Source: Bacteroidales bacterium UBA1197 (GTDB taxonomy: Bacteria > Bacteroidota > Bacteroidia > Bacteroidales > UBA932). Taken from it: a stretch of 20,088 nucleotides of DNA. Position 1 is the stretch's first letter; each line of letters opens with the position of its first letter. Both the position numbers and the translations under genes were made by a program. This document shows positions 5,570 to 12,336 of the stretch, in pieces. A model generated the notes under the pieces. The model had not been told where the DNA came from. It was given only the letters and a program-made list of their open reading frames with translations, and made no database searches. The DNA lies in NCBI GenBank assembly GCA_002309995.1, contig DBYB01000054.1, positions 1 to 20,088 of the forward strand, given 5' to 3'.

Positions 5570-6642
5570 CCGTAATACTCTTTGTACCATTCGGCGAAGT
5601 GGCGGAGGCCTTCGCGGAGGGGGATCTTGGGGGTGAAGCCGAAGTCGCGCTCGAGGGCGGTGGAGTCGGCGTAGGTGGTGGGCACGTCGCCGGGCTGCAT
5701 CGGGACGAGCTGCTTGTGGGCGTCGAAGTCGTAGTCGGCCGGCAGCACGCCTGCGCGGACGAGTTCCTCCTGCAGGATGTTCACGAAATCGAGCAGATTC
5801 TCGGGCTGACCTCCACCTATATTATATATAGCGTACGGCGGCACCGGCAGCCCGTCCTCCCCTTTCCTGCGCTCCGGTGCCTTCGCCATCACGCGCACAA
5901 TGCCCTCAACGATGTCATCAACGTAAGTGAAATCCCGCCGGCAATTGCCGTAATTGTATATCTGTATGGTCTGACCCTTCAGCAACTTGTTAGTAAACCC
6001 AAAGTACGCCATATCGGGCCGGCCGGCAGGGCCGTACACAGTGAAAAACCGCAGGCCAGTGGAAGGGATATCATAGAGTTTGCTGTAGCAGTGCGCCATC
6101 AGTTCGTTGCTCTTCTTGGTGGCTGCGTACAGTGAGACGGGATTATCCACCCGGTCGTCAGTGCTGAACGGCACCTTCTTGTTGCCGCCGTAGACGCTGG
6201 AGCTGCTGGCGTAAACCAAATGCTCCACTGGGTGGTGACGGCACGCCTCCAGGATATTGTAGAACCCGATGATATTGGATTCAATGTAAACATCCGGATT
6301 CTCAATGCTATAGCGAACACCAGCCTGGGCCGCAAGGTTCACGACGATGTCGAACTTATACGTCTCAAACAGCCAGTTGATCAGTTCCCTGTCGGCGATC
6401 GACCCCTTCACAAACTTATACTCCACCCCCGCCGGCACAAGCTTCTCCAACTCTACCAGCCTGTACTCCTTCAGCGACGGATCGTAATAATCGTTCAGAT
6501 TGTCGATGTTTACAATCGTCAGAGATTTTTCGACTTCGCCTTCGGCTCCGCTCAAAATGACAGATAACCCATCCTTGAACAGCCGCTTAATCAGATTACT
6601 TCCAATAAACCCGGCCCCGCCGGTCACCAGTATATTTTTCAT
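5566..6642 (-). CDS. UDP-glucuronate 4-epimerase-like SDR enzyme
   Basis: A 358-aa extended short-chain dehydrogenase. It has GGAGFIGS (8-15) for NAD, DNLNDYYD (47-54) typical of the CapI/UDP-glucuronate 4-epimerase branch, the SSSSVYG active-site strand (146-152), and YAATK (172-176) with catalytic Tyr and Lys. It is predicted to convert UDP-glucuronate, made by the ugd product, to UDP-galacturonate in the cytosol. About 17 residues (24-41, including VILSGAEGEVEKS) between the first helix and second strand come from an in-frame repeat insertion (6523-6563). The gene stands apart from the main operon, behind a leader with two inverted hairpins and a plus-strand small RNA; no clear promoter of its own was found. 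A UDP-glucose 4-epimerase role is a less likely alternative. Confidence 0.87.
   Translation of the reverse strand: MKNILVTGGAGFIGSNLIKRLFKDGLSVILSGAEGEVEKSLTIVNIDNLNDYYDPSLKEYRLVELEKLVPAGVEYKFVKGSIADRELINWLFETYKFDIVVNLAAQAGVRYSIENPDVYIESNIIGFYNILEACRHHPVEHLVYASSSSVYGGNKKVPFSTDDRVDNPVSLYAATKKSNELMAHCYSKLYDIPSTGLRFFTVYGPAGRPDMAYFGFTNKLLKGQTIQIYNYGNCRRDFTYVDDIVEGIVRVMAKAPERRKGEDGLPVPPYAIYNIGGGQPENLLDFVNILQEELVRAGVLPADYDFDAHKQLVPMQPGDVPTTYADSTALERDFGFTPKIPLREGLRHFAEWYKEYYG
6523..6563. repeat. REP-like element inserted in frame in the epimerase gene
   Basis: About 41 bases running from AGATTTTTCGACTTCG to the end CTCAAAATGACAG. The layout (AGAT, TTCGACTTCG, GCTC, ATGACAG) is the same as the elements in capG and rmlD. 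It adds roughly 14 residues without breaking the frame. Confidence 0.75.
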
Positions 6643-6671
6643 TGCACTATTTTTCTCCTTTACTGCTCCTT

Positions 6672-6744
6672 CCGGTCCACCTCTTGGACCGGTAGTATCA
6701 TTTTACCCCCATTTTCGCTCCTACCGGTCCATCCCCTGGACCGG
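6672..6744. repeat. Pair of inverted REP-like hairpins (BIME-like) upstream of the epimerase
   Basis: Two perfect 8-bp hairpins, CCGGTCCA/TGGACCGG, occur at 6672-6692 and 6724-6744, each with a 5-base loop (CCTCT and TCCCC). Their flanks (CTT before, TAG after) match only when one copy is read on the opposite strand, so the two are inverted copies. They lie in the presumed 5' leader of the epimerase mRNA. Confidence 0.75.
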
Positions 6745-6822
6745 AAGTAGCACCTCACCTATCTACTTCTAAAAAAACCTCAAAAAATCCAGTTGCTAGT
6801 CTCCTTTTATACAAAAATGCTC

Positions 6823-6830
6823 TATCTTTG
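6823..6830 (+). promoter_or_regulatory. -7 element of small-RNA copy 2
   Basis: TATCTTTG is identical to the -7 element of copy 1 and lies at the same distance from the RNA. No clear -33 element is seen at normal spacing (a TTG at 6793-6795 is too far), so this promoter is probably weaker or activator-dependent. Confidence 0.55.
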
Positions 6831-6836
6831 CAAAGT

Positions 6837-6905
6837 AAGATAAGATGGCCCCTTGAGAAAGGGCATTAACTGAAGAGTGCTGCGTTTATGTGGCACTCTT
6901 TTTTC
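6837..6905 (+). ncRNA. Putative small structured RNA, copy 2
   Basis: The second copy of the RNA at 5199-5272. Bases 6848-6883 are identical to 5213-5248, covering the GAGA-loop hairpin, the spacer TTAACTGAAG and the first arm of the terminator. The terminator stem AAGAGTGC/GCACTCTT (6873-6880 with 6893-6900) is kept and followed by a T-run to 6904, while 8 loop bases differ between the copies. The outer stem is weaker here. It converges on the nucleotidyltransferase gene that ends at 6913, so its terminator may also help end the main operon. Confidence 0.6.
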
Positions 6906-6912
6906 ACCTCTA

Positions 6913-7644
6913 TTACGCATACCGCTTCCTGGCTTCTTCGTAGGTGTCGAGGCTGCCGATGTCGAAACGGCCCGCGGGCATGGGCCAGGCGTGCATCGTT
7001 GTGTGCTCCACCATATAATGTGCGAGGTTGCCTGGGGCATCTTTACCGCAGCCATTTTCAACGGAGTGGCGCACCAGATCCAGGTCCCTCTTCAGGTAGA
7101 TATAGAACGGCGGCACGGCCCACGTAGTATTTGGCACCTGCGGTTTTTCCTCCATATTCAGCACCTTCATATTTTCATCCACTACAATCACACCAGTGCG
7201 CTGCAGTTTCTCGATGCTCGGCTGCTGGTGGCACATAATGCATGACGTTCCCTTACCATATGCATAGTCAACAAAACCTTGGAAGCTGAAATCCAATATA
7301 TTGTCGGCCGCTACTACCAGAAGGTCGTCATCTATGCTCAGTTTCTCCATCGCAAACAGTAAGTCACAGACTGCCCCCAAACGTGTCTCGTTGGTGAAGG
7401 TGCCATCATTGACAACTGTAATCGGCCTGCTGTAGTTTTGTTTGTCTGCCCAGGACTGGAAGATATCTGCAAAGCGGCCGTTAGAAATGATGATATGCTC
7501 ATCAATCTCCGGAATCTTATCAATATCGTCCAGCATACGCCCCAGAATGGTGTTTGAGCCAATCTGCAGAAGGGGTTTGGGGAAGTTCTTTGTAAGGTCC
7601 CCCAACCTGGTGGCGTAGCCTGCGGCAATTACAATGGTTTTCAT
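6913..7644 (-). CDS. Sugar-1-phosphate nucleotidyltransferase
   Basis: A 243-aa single-domain NTP-transferase. IAAGYATRLGDLTKNFPKPL (6-25) is the nucleotide-binding signature with catalytic Arg and Lys. VVAADN (about 111-116) supplies the metal-binding Asp, and NMEEKPQ is the family's EKP loop. The protein lacks the C-terminal left-handed helix of GlmU-type enzymes. It overlaps the GHMP kinase gene by 4 bases (ATGA) and is the last gene of the main operon. The likely job is to convert the kinase's sugar-1-phosphate to an NDP-sugar. If the kinase acts on galacturonate the product would be UDP-galacturonate; base and sugar specificity cannot be read from sequence. Confidence 0.85.
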   Translation of the reverse strand: MKTIVIAAGYATRLGDLTKNFPKPLLQIGSNTILGRMLDDIDKIPEIDEHIIISNGRFADIFQSWADKQNYSRPITVVNDGTFTNETRLGAVCDLLFAMEKLSIDDDLLVVAADNILDFSFQGFVDYAYGKGTSCIMCHQQPSIEKLQRTGVIVVDENMKVLNMEEKPQVPNTTWAVPPFYIYLKRDLDLVRHSVENGCGKDAPGNLAHYMVEHTTMHAWPMPAGRFDIGSLDTYEEARKRYA

Positions 7645-8735
7645 ACGAATCTTGCTCCGTCGTCACTCTTGCAGAAGAAGACCTTGAAGGAATTCTTGTA
7701 CTGGGGGAACTTGGCGAGGTATTTCTCGGTTATCTCTTTCTCTATACTCTCTTTCTTGGAAGGATCCACCAGCGCAATGCAAGCTCCCTTGAAGCCGGCG
7801 CCACTGAACCTGCCGCCATAAATACCGTCCGTAGTCAACATAGCCTCGTAAATCGCTATCAACTCCGGCGAACCGCACTCGTAATTATGTATCGAACTCT
7901 CGCAGGACGCCTTACTAAGACTCCCGAACCACTCCAGATTCCCCGTCTCCCAGGCCGTAATCCCCTCCCGCACCCGCTTGTGCTCGGAGAAGAAATGCTC
8001 GGCACGGCGGACGAAGCGCGGAGGCATCTCGTCGCGGTGACGCTTGAACATCCCCTCAGAGACGTCGCGCAGGAAAGTCTTCCCGTGCTCCTTCAGCGGC
8101 ACGTTTTCGTAGGCCTGCACAATCCACGCGGCCGTTTTGCACTCAGTCACGCGGAGGTTGTAGTCGGAACTCATCAGCGAACGCGTCAGCCCGCTGAAGA
8201 AGATGCCGAACTCGAACTCCGGCATCTCAGGGCTCTTCGGGATTAGCCGATACTCATTGCTCTCGCAGTCCAGCATCAGCAACTGGTCCTTCTTGCCCAG
8301 AGCAATGCACGCCTGATCCAGCAGACCGTTGTTCAACCCGATGTACTCCCGCTCGGCCTCCGAAGCTATCTTCATCACCTCGAACTGCGCCAGCGTGATG
8401 CTGTTGGCCTTGGCGAACGCCATCACATAGGCGATAAGCACGGCAGCGCTGGACGAAAGACCGCCCACCGGCAGCGAGCCCTTGATAACTCCCTTAATGC
8501 CTCGGCTCAACTGGAACCGCTTCTGCAGCGCGAACTTCGCACCGCGGGCGTAATCCCCCCAGTTCCCCTGCTTCACCAGCGTCGGCGCCGCGATATCGAA
8601 CTCCACGTGCCCGGTAAATGTCTCGGAGTCAAGCACAACTGCGCTATCGTCCCGCACATCGAACCAGAGGTCCACACCCTTGTCGATAGCGAATCCAGTA
8701 ACGATTCCGTGCTGATGGTCAACATGCGCCCCCAA
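7641..8735 (-). CDS. GHMP sugar kinase, galacturonokinase-like; 5' end damaged by an amber codon
   Basis: A galactokinase-superfamily enzyme that phosphorylates a sugar at C1. Upstream codons give FSPYRVCPLGAHVDHQHG, where the PYRxCPLGAHxDHQ pattern resembles plant galacturonokinases more than ordinary galactokinases. The ATP loop LPVGGLSSSAA (88-98 from the TTG) and C-terminal GRFSGAGFKGA are intact. The conserved N-terminus begins before the only standard late start (TTG, 8735). A GTG at 8774-8772, overlapping the capE stop as TAGTG, is in frame, but its third codon is TAG (8768-8766). Translation may restart at ATT (8762) or TTG, or the base may be a mutation or an error. Coordinates given are the conservative TTG frame. 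Confidence 0.8.
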   Translation of the reverse strand: MGAHVDHQHGIVTGFAIDKGVDLWFDVRDDSAVVLDSETFTGHVEFDIAAPTLVKQGNWGDYARGAKFALQKRFQLSRGIKGVIKGSLPVGGLSSSAAVLIAYVMAFAKANSITLAQFEVMKIASEAEREYIGLNNGLLDQACIALGKKDQLLMLDCESNEYRLIPKSPEMPEFEFGIFFSGLTRSLMSSDYNLRVTECKTAAWIVQAYENVPLKEHGKTFLRDVSEGMFKRHRDEMPPRFVRRAEHFFSEHKRVREGITAWETGNLEWFGSLSKASCESSIHNYECGSPELIAIYEAMLTTDGIYGGRFSGAGFKGACIALVDPSKKESIEKEITEKYLAKFPQYKNSFKVFFCKSDDGARFV

Positions 8736-8773
8736 AGGGCAAACGCGGTAGGGGCTGAAAATGTGCTACTGCA

Positions 8774-9868
8774 CTACTTGACGATGTTAGGGATGCCGTT
8801 GAGTTCGTTCTGGATGTACTCGAGCGAAGCAATCTTGGCCTTCGTCTCTTCCAGGTTCAGGCGATAGGTATTGTCGGAGTTGAACTCCTCGATGGTCGCA
8901 CGTTTGACGTCACCCTCCTTGAAATACTTGTCGTAGTTCAGATCGCGGTTGTCGGCGGGGACAGCGTAGAAGTTACCCATATCGATGGCCTTCGCAGCCT
9001 CTTCTTTCGTAAGCAGCGTCTCGTACATCTTTTCGCCATGACGAATACCGATAACCTTGATCTCCGGCTCCTTTCGAATAGGCCCTTCGACAGGCTCAGG
9101 GACCGTCAAAGGCGCCTGGTGCTTGAAGAGGTCTCTCACGGCCTCGGCCTGGGTCTGGATTGTGCAGGCGGGTGCTTTCTGGACGAGGATATCGCCATTC
9201 TTACCGTTCTCGAAAGCGAAGAGCACGAGGTCCACCGCCTCTTCGAGCGACATAATGAAACGGGTCATCTTAGGCTCGGTGAGCGTGATGGGGTTGCCTT
9301 TGCGAATCTGGTCGATCCACAGAGGAATCACAGAGCCACGAGAGCACATCACGTTGCCGTAACGGGTGCAGCAGATCTTGGTGCTGCCGCTCAAGCGACT
9401 CTTGGCCACCGCAATCTTTTCTTCGATGGCTTTGGTAATACCCATCGCGTTGATCGGGTACGCGGCCTTATCGGTTGAGAGGCATATGACGCACTTGACG
9501 CCAGCTTCAATAGCGGCATCGAGGGTGTTATCCGTACCGATGACGTTGGTCTTCACGGCCTCCATAGGGAAGAACTCACAGGAAGGCACCTGCTTGAGCG
9601 CGGCCGCGTGGAACACGTAGTCAACACCCTGCATCGCATACTTCAGCGTGCTCTTATTACGCACGTCGCCGATGTAGAATTTTATCTTGCCGGCCACCTC
9701 AGGCATACGGGCCTGGAAATCGTGGCGCATATCGTCCTGTTTCTTCTCATCGCGGGAGAAGATGCGGATTTCGCCGATGTCGGTGCGAAGGAAACGGTTC
9801 AGAACCGCGTTGCCGAAGGAACCGGTACCGCCGGTAATAAGAAGGACTTTGTCTTTAAATACTGACAT
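8774..9868 (-). CDS. capE: UDP-N-acetylglucosamine 4,6-dehydratase/5-epimerase (CapE/FnlA/WbjB)
   Basis: First enzyme of UDP-N-acetyl-L-fucosamine synthesis, converting UDP-GlcNAc to the 4-keto-6-deoxy L-sugar. It has GGTGSFGN (13-20), HAAALKQVP (87-95), and the active-site stretch STDKAAYPINAMGITK (131-146). Met142 stands in place of the usual catalytic Tyr, as in CapE rather than in Tyr-containing PseB/FlaA1. Asp133 and Lys134 are present, and IRHGEKMYETL (275-285) is typical of the family. An in-frame insert with VPEPVEG (about 251-263) precedes the IKVIG strand. It lies 17 bases after capF, and its stop TAG overlaps the kinase's apparent GTG. Confidence 0.9.
   Translation of the reverse strand: MSVFKDKVLLITGGTGSFGNAVLNRFLRTDIGEIRIFSRDEKKQDDMRHDFQARMPEVAGKIKFYIGDVRNKSTLKYAMQGVDYVFHAAALKQVPSCEFFPMEAVKTNVIGTDNTLDAAIEAGVKCVICLSTDKAAYPINAMGITKAIEEKIAVAKSRLSGSTKICCTRYGNVMCSRGSVIPLWIDQIRKGNPITLTEPKMTRFIMSLEEAVDLVLFAFENGKNGDILVQKAPACTIQTQAEAVRDLFKHQAPLTVPEPVEGPIRKEPEIKVIGIRHGEKMYETLLTKEEAAKAIDMGNFYAVPADNRDLNYDKYFKEGDVKRATIEEFNSDNTYRLNLEETKAKIASLEYIQNELNGIPNIVK
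9083..9103. repeat. VPEPVEG-type palindromic element inside capE
   Basis: The core CCTTCGACAGGCTCAGGG occurs here and, exactly or nearly so, twice inside capF. Its arms CCCT/AGGG are complementary. On the coding strand it reads VPEPVEG and keeps the capE frame open. Confidence 0.8.
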
Positions 9869-9885
9869 ATATTGTTTATTTTTAA

Positions 9886-11145
9886 TTACTTCACGGGATC
9901 GAAGAAAGTGTCCGGCTTATTGGGGTTGAAGATTTCGTTGCAGTACATAACGGTGACGAGATCTTCAGTATCACTCAGGTTGATGATGTTGTGCGTATAG
10001 CCAGGAAGCATATGCACGGCCTGAATATGGTCTCCATCGACCTCCCACTCAAGCACTTTGCCCTCAGGGTCATTGAGGTTGCGCTGCTGGATGAGGCCGT
10101 GACCCTTCACCACTATGAACTGCTCAAACTTGGTGTTGTGCCAGTGCTGACCTTTGGTGATGCCGGGCTTGGAGATGTTAATCGAAACCTGACCAGCACT
10201 GTGCGTATGAACCAGTTCGGTGAAAGAACCTCTGTCGTCCACGTTCATTTTCAGAGGGAAAGCGGTCTTCTCGTAGGGCAGGTACGACAGATATGTCGAA
10301 TACAACTTCTTGGCAAAGCTGCCCGCCGGAATTTCAGGAATCATCAGAGTCTTAGGCTGCTCGGCGAAGGATTTAAGCAACTCGACTATCTCACCCAAAG
10401 TCACGTGATGCGTCACGGGGCAATAGCAATACCGGCCATCAACTTTGTCGATCACCTCCAAACCTTCGAACTCGCAATGATGCTCCTGGCCCTGGAGGGC
10501 GGAGAGCATTTCGTCAACGAGGTCGTCGATGTAAAGGAGTTCCAGTTCTACGCTGGGATCATTGACAGTATATGGCAGGTCATTCGCAAAAGCATTGCAG
10601 AAGGTTGCAACGGCAGAGTTGTAATTCGGCCGGCACCATTTGCCGAAGAGATTCGGGAAACGGTATACAAGCACTTTTGCGCCCGTCTCGGCACCGTACT
10701 CCAGGAACAGGTCCTCTCCTGCTTTCTTCGAGCGTCCGTACTCGGAGTTGCCGAATCGGCCCGTCAGCGAAGCCTGCTGGGAACTGCTAAGCATCACAGG
10801 GCAAGTATTGCTATACTTCTTCAGCGTATCCAACAGCGTGCTGGCAAAGCCGAAATTGCCCTTCATAAACTCGTCCTGGTTCTGCGGCCTGTTCACTCCG
10901 GCAAGGTTGAACACGAAATCGGCCTCCTTGCACCAGGCATCCAAATCCTCAGGAGTGGAATCGAGATCGTACTCGAAGACCTCCTCGATGGTAAAGGTCC
11001 CTTCGACAGGCTCAGGGACCGAACCATCGACACCATTCGACAGGCTCAGGGTCCGTCTGTCCTTACCGTCCTTGATATTCTTCAGCGCCCAGCAGAGGTT
11101 CTTGCCGACGAACCCCTTGGCGCCAGTGACTAGAATTTTCGCCAT
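9886..11145 (-). CDS. capF: UDP-2-acetamido-2,6-dideoxy-L-talose-forming reductase (CapF/WbjC)
   Basis: Second step of the UDP-N-acetyl-L-fucosamine pathway: NADPH-dependent C4 reduction with C3 epimerisation. The N-terminal SDR domain starts KILVTGAKGFVGKNL (3-17), and the C-terminal third (about 300-419) is a cupin, HTHSAGQVSINISKPG then QHWHNTKFEQFIVV, the bifunctional layout that defines CapF. The length of 419 aa is long for the family (about 370) because some 24 residues (28-51, with RTLSLSNG and VPEPVEG) come from two palindromic repeats inserted between the first helix and second strand. It overlaps capG by 16 bases and is followed by capE, giving the order capG-capF-capE. Confidence 0.92.
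   Translation of the reverse strand: MAKILVTGAKGFVGKNLCWALKNIKDGKDRRTLSLSNGVDGSVPEPVEGTFTIEEVFEYDLDSTPEDLDAWCKEADFVFNLAGVNRPQNQDEFMKGNFGFASTLLDTLKKYSNTCPVMLSSSQQASLTGRFGNSEYGRSKKAGEDLFLEYGAETGAKVLVYRFPNLFGKWCRPNYNSAVATFCNAFANDLPYTVNDPSVELELLYIDDLVDEMLSALQGQEHHCEFEGLEVIDKVDGRYCYCPVTHHVTLGEIVELLKSFAEQPKTLMIPEIPAGSFAKKLYSTYLSYLPYEKTAFPLKMNVDDRGSFTELVHTHSAGQVSINISKPGITKGQHWHNTKFEQFIVVKGHGLIQQRNLNDPEGKVLEWEVDGDHIQAVHMLPGYTHNIINLSDTEDLVTVMYCNEIFNPNKPDTFFDPVK
10996..11055. repeat. Two palindromic elements inside capF (VPEPVEG and SLSNG readings)
   Basis: The first copy (10996-11020) is a perfect inverted repeat, GGTCCCT/AGGGACC around TCGACAGGCTC. The second (11033-11055) shares TTCGACAGGCTCAGGG. 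Both read the same direction on the plus strand but fall in different codon phases, giving VPEPVEG and LSLSNG, and neither breaks the frame. Confidence 0.82.
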
Positions 11146-12314
11146 ACCATTTTGTTTACTACGCCGACGTAACTTTGGATGATGCGGACGACTTTGGTCG
11201 AAACGTTCTCATCCACGTAATCGGGCACGGGGATGCCAGGAAGGCCGTCGCGGATGAGGCTGACGGCGACATCTACGCTCTGGAGGAGGCCCTTGGTGTC
11301 GATGCCGCTGAGGACGAAGCAACCCTTGTCGAGAGCCTCCGGACGCTCGGTCGAGGTGCGGATGCACACGGCCGGGAAAGGATGGCCGACGGAGGTGAAG
11401 AAGGAACTCTCTTCAGGCAGGGTGCCGCTGTCGCTCACCACGCAGAAGGCGTTCATCTGCAGGCAATTGTAGTCGTGGAAGCCGAGGGGCTCGTGCTGAA
11501 TCACGCGGGGGTCCAACAAGATCCTTCGACTGGGCTCAGGATGACAAGATGCGGCCTCAAGGCGTTTGCGGCTGCGGGGGTGGCAGGAATACAGAATCGG
11601 CATATCGTACTTCTGCGCCATCTCGTTGATGGCATTGAAGAGCGACAGGAAGTTCTTCTCGGTGTCGATGTTCTCCTCGCGGTGGGCGCTCAACAAAATA
11701 TATTTCCCTTTCTCCAGCCCGAGGCGCTTATGAATGTCAGAAGCCTCAATCTCCGCCAGATTGTTATGCAGGACCTCCGCCATCGGCGATCCGGTCACAT
11801 AGGTGCGCTCCTTCGGCAGACCGGTGTCGGCCAGATACCTGCGGGCGTGCTCGCTGTACGCCATATTCACATCGGAAATGATGTCCACGATGCGGCGGTT
11901 GGTCTCCTCCGGCAAGCACTCGTCCTTGCAGCGGTTGCCAGCTTCCATATGGAAGATGGGGATGTGGAGCCGCTTGGCGCCAATCACACTCAAACAACTA
12001 TTCGTATCGCCCAGCACCAGCACGGCGTCCGGCTGAACCTCGACCATCAACTGGTAACTCTTCGCGATGATATTGCCCATCGTCTCGCCGAGGTCGCCTC
12101 CCACGGCCTCCATATAGACGTCCGGGTCAGCCAGCTTGAGGTCCTTGAAGAACACGCCGTTCAGGTTGTAGTCGTAATTCTGACCGGTGTGCGCCAGCAG
12201 GCAGTCGAAGTATTCGCGGCACTTGTTGATTACCGCTGCCAGGCGGATGATCTCGGGCCGCGTGCCCACGATAATCAGAAGCTTGAGCTTCCCGTTGTTC
12301 TTGAATGATGCCAT
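11130..12314 (-). CDS. capG: UDP-N-acetyl-L-talosamine 2-epimerase, WecB-like (CapG/FnlC/WbjD)
   Basis: Third step of the UDP-N-acetyl-L-fucosamine pathway (C2 epimerisation). A 394-aa member of the UDP-GlcNAc 2-epimerase family with GTRPE (17-21), HTGQNYDYN (42-50), GDTNS (102-106) and EAGNRCKDECLPEETNR (124-140). The CapG role, rather than WecB, follows from capF and capE directly downstream. The ATG at 12314 was chosen: a further 62 codons of open frame upstream are Pro/Ser/Thr-rich and lie over the end of fcl, so they are not real. An in-frame insert reading SCHPEPSRRILL disrupts the C-terminal half between a helix and the RVIQHEP strand. The gene begins 22 bases after fcl. Confidence 0.9.
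   Translation of the reverse strand: MASFKNNGKLKLLIIVGTRPEIIRLAAVINKCREYFDCLLAHTGQNYDYNLNGVFFKDLKLADPDVYMEAVGGDLGETMGNIIAKSYQLMVEVQPDAVLVLGDTNSCLSVIGAKRLHIPIFHMEAGNRCKDECLPEETNRRIVDIISDVNMAYSEHARRYLADTGLPKERTYVTGSPMAEVLHNNLAEIEASDIHKRLGLEKGKYILLSAHREENIDTEKNFLSLFNAINEMAQKYDMPILYSCHPRSRKRLEAASCHPEPSRRILLDPRVIQHEPLGFHDYNCLQMNAFCVVSDSGTLPEESSFFTSVGHPFPAVCIRTSTERPEALDKGCFVLSGIDTKGLLQSVDVAVSLIRDGLPGIPVPDYVDENVSTKVVRIIQSYVGVVNKMVWRKF
11519..11547. repeat. CHPEPSRRI-type REP element inside capG
   Basis: AGATCCTTCGACTGGG followed by CTCAGGATGACA matches the element arms in rmlD (AGATCCTTCGCTGCG, CTCAGGATGACAG). On the coding strand it reads as CHPEPSRR and adds about 10 residues in frame. Confidence 0.8.
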
Positions 12315-12336
12315 ATTATGTTTTTCTTGTTTGATT

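Noticed and set aside
10996..11055. Possible CRISPR-like repeats inside capF
   Set aside because: Only two units at irregular spacing, inside a coding frame, with a palindromic core shared with capE; no spacer array or cas gene.
9991..11133. Plus-strand ORF of 380 codons opposite capF
   Set aside because: Antisense shadow of a clear CapF gene; no recognisable domain in its translation.
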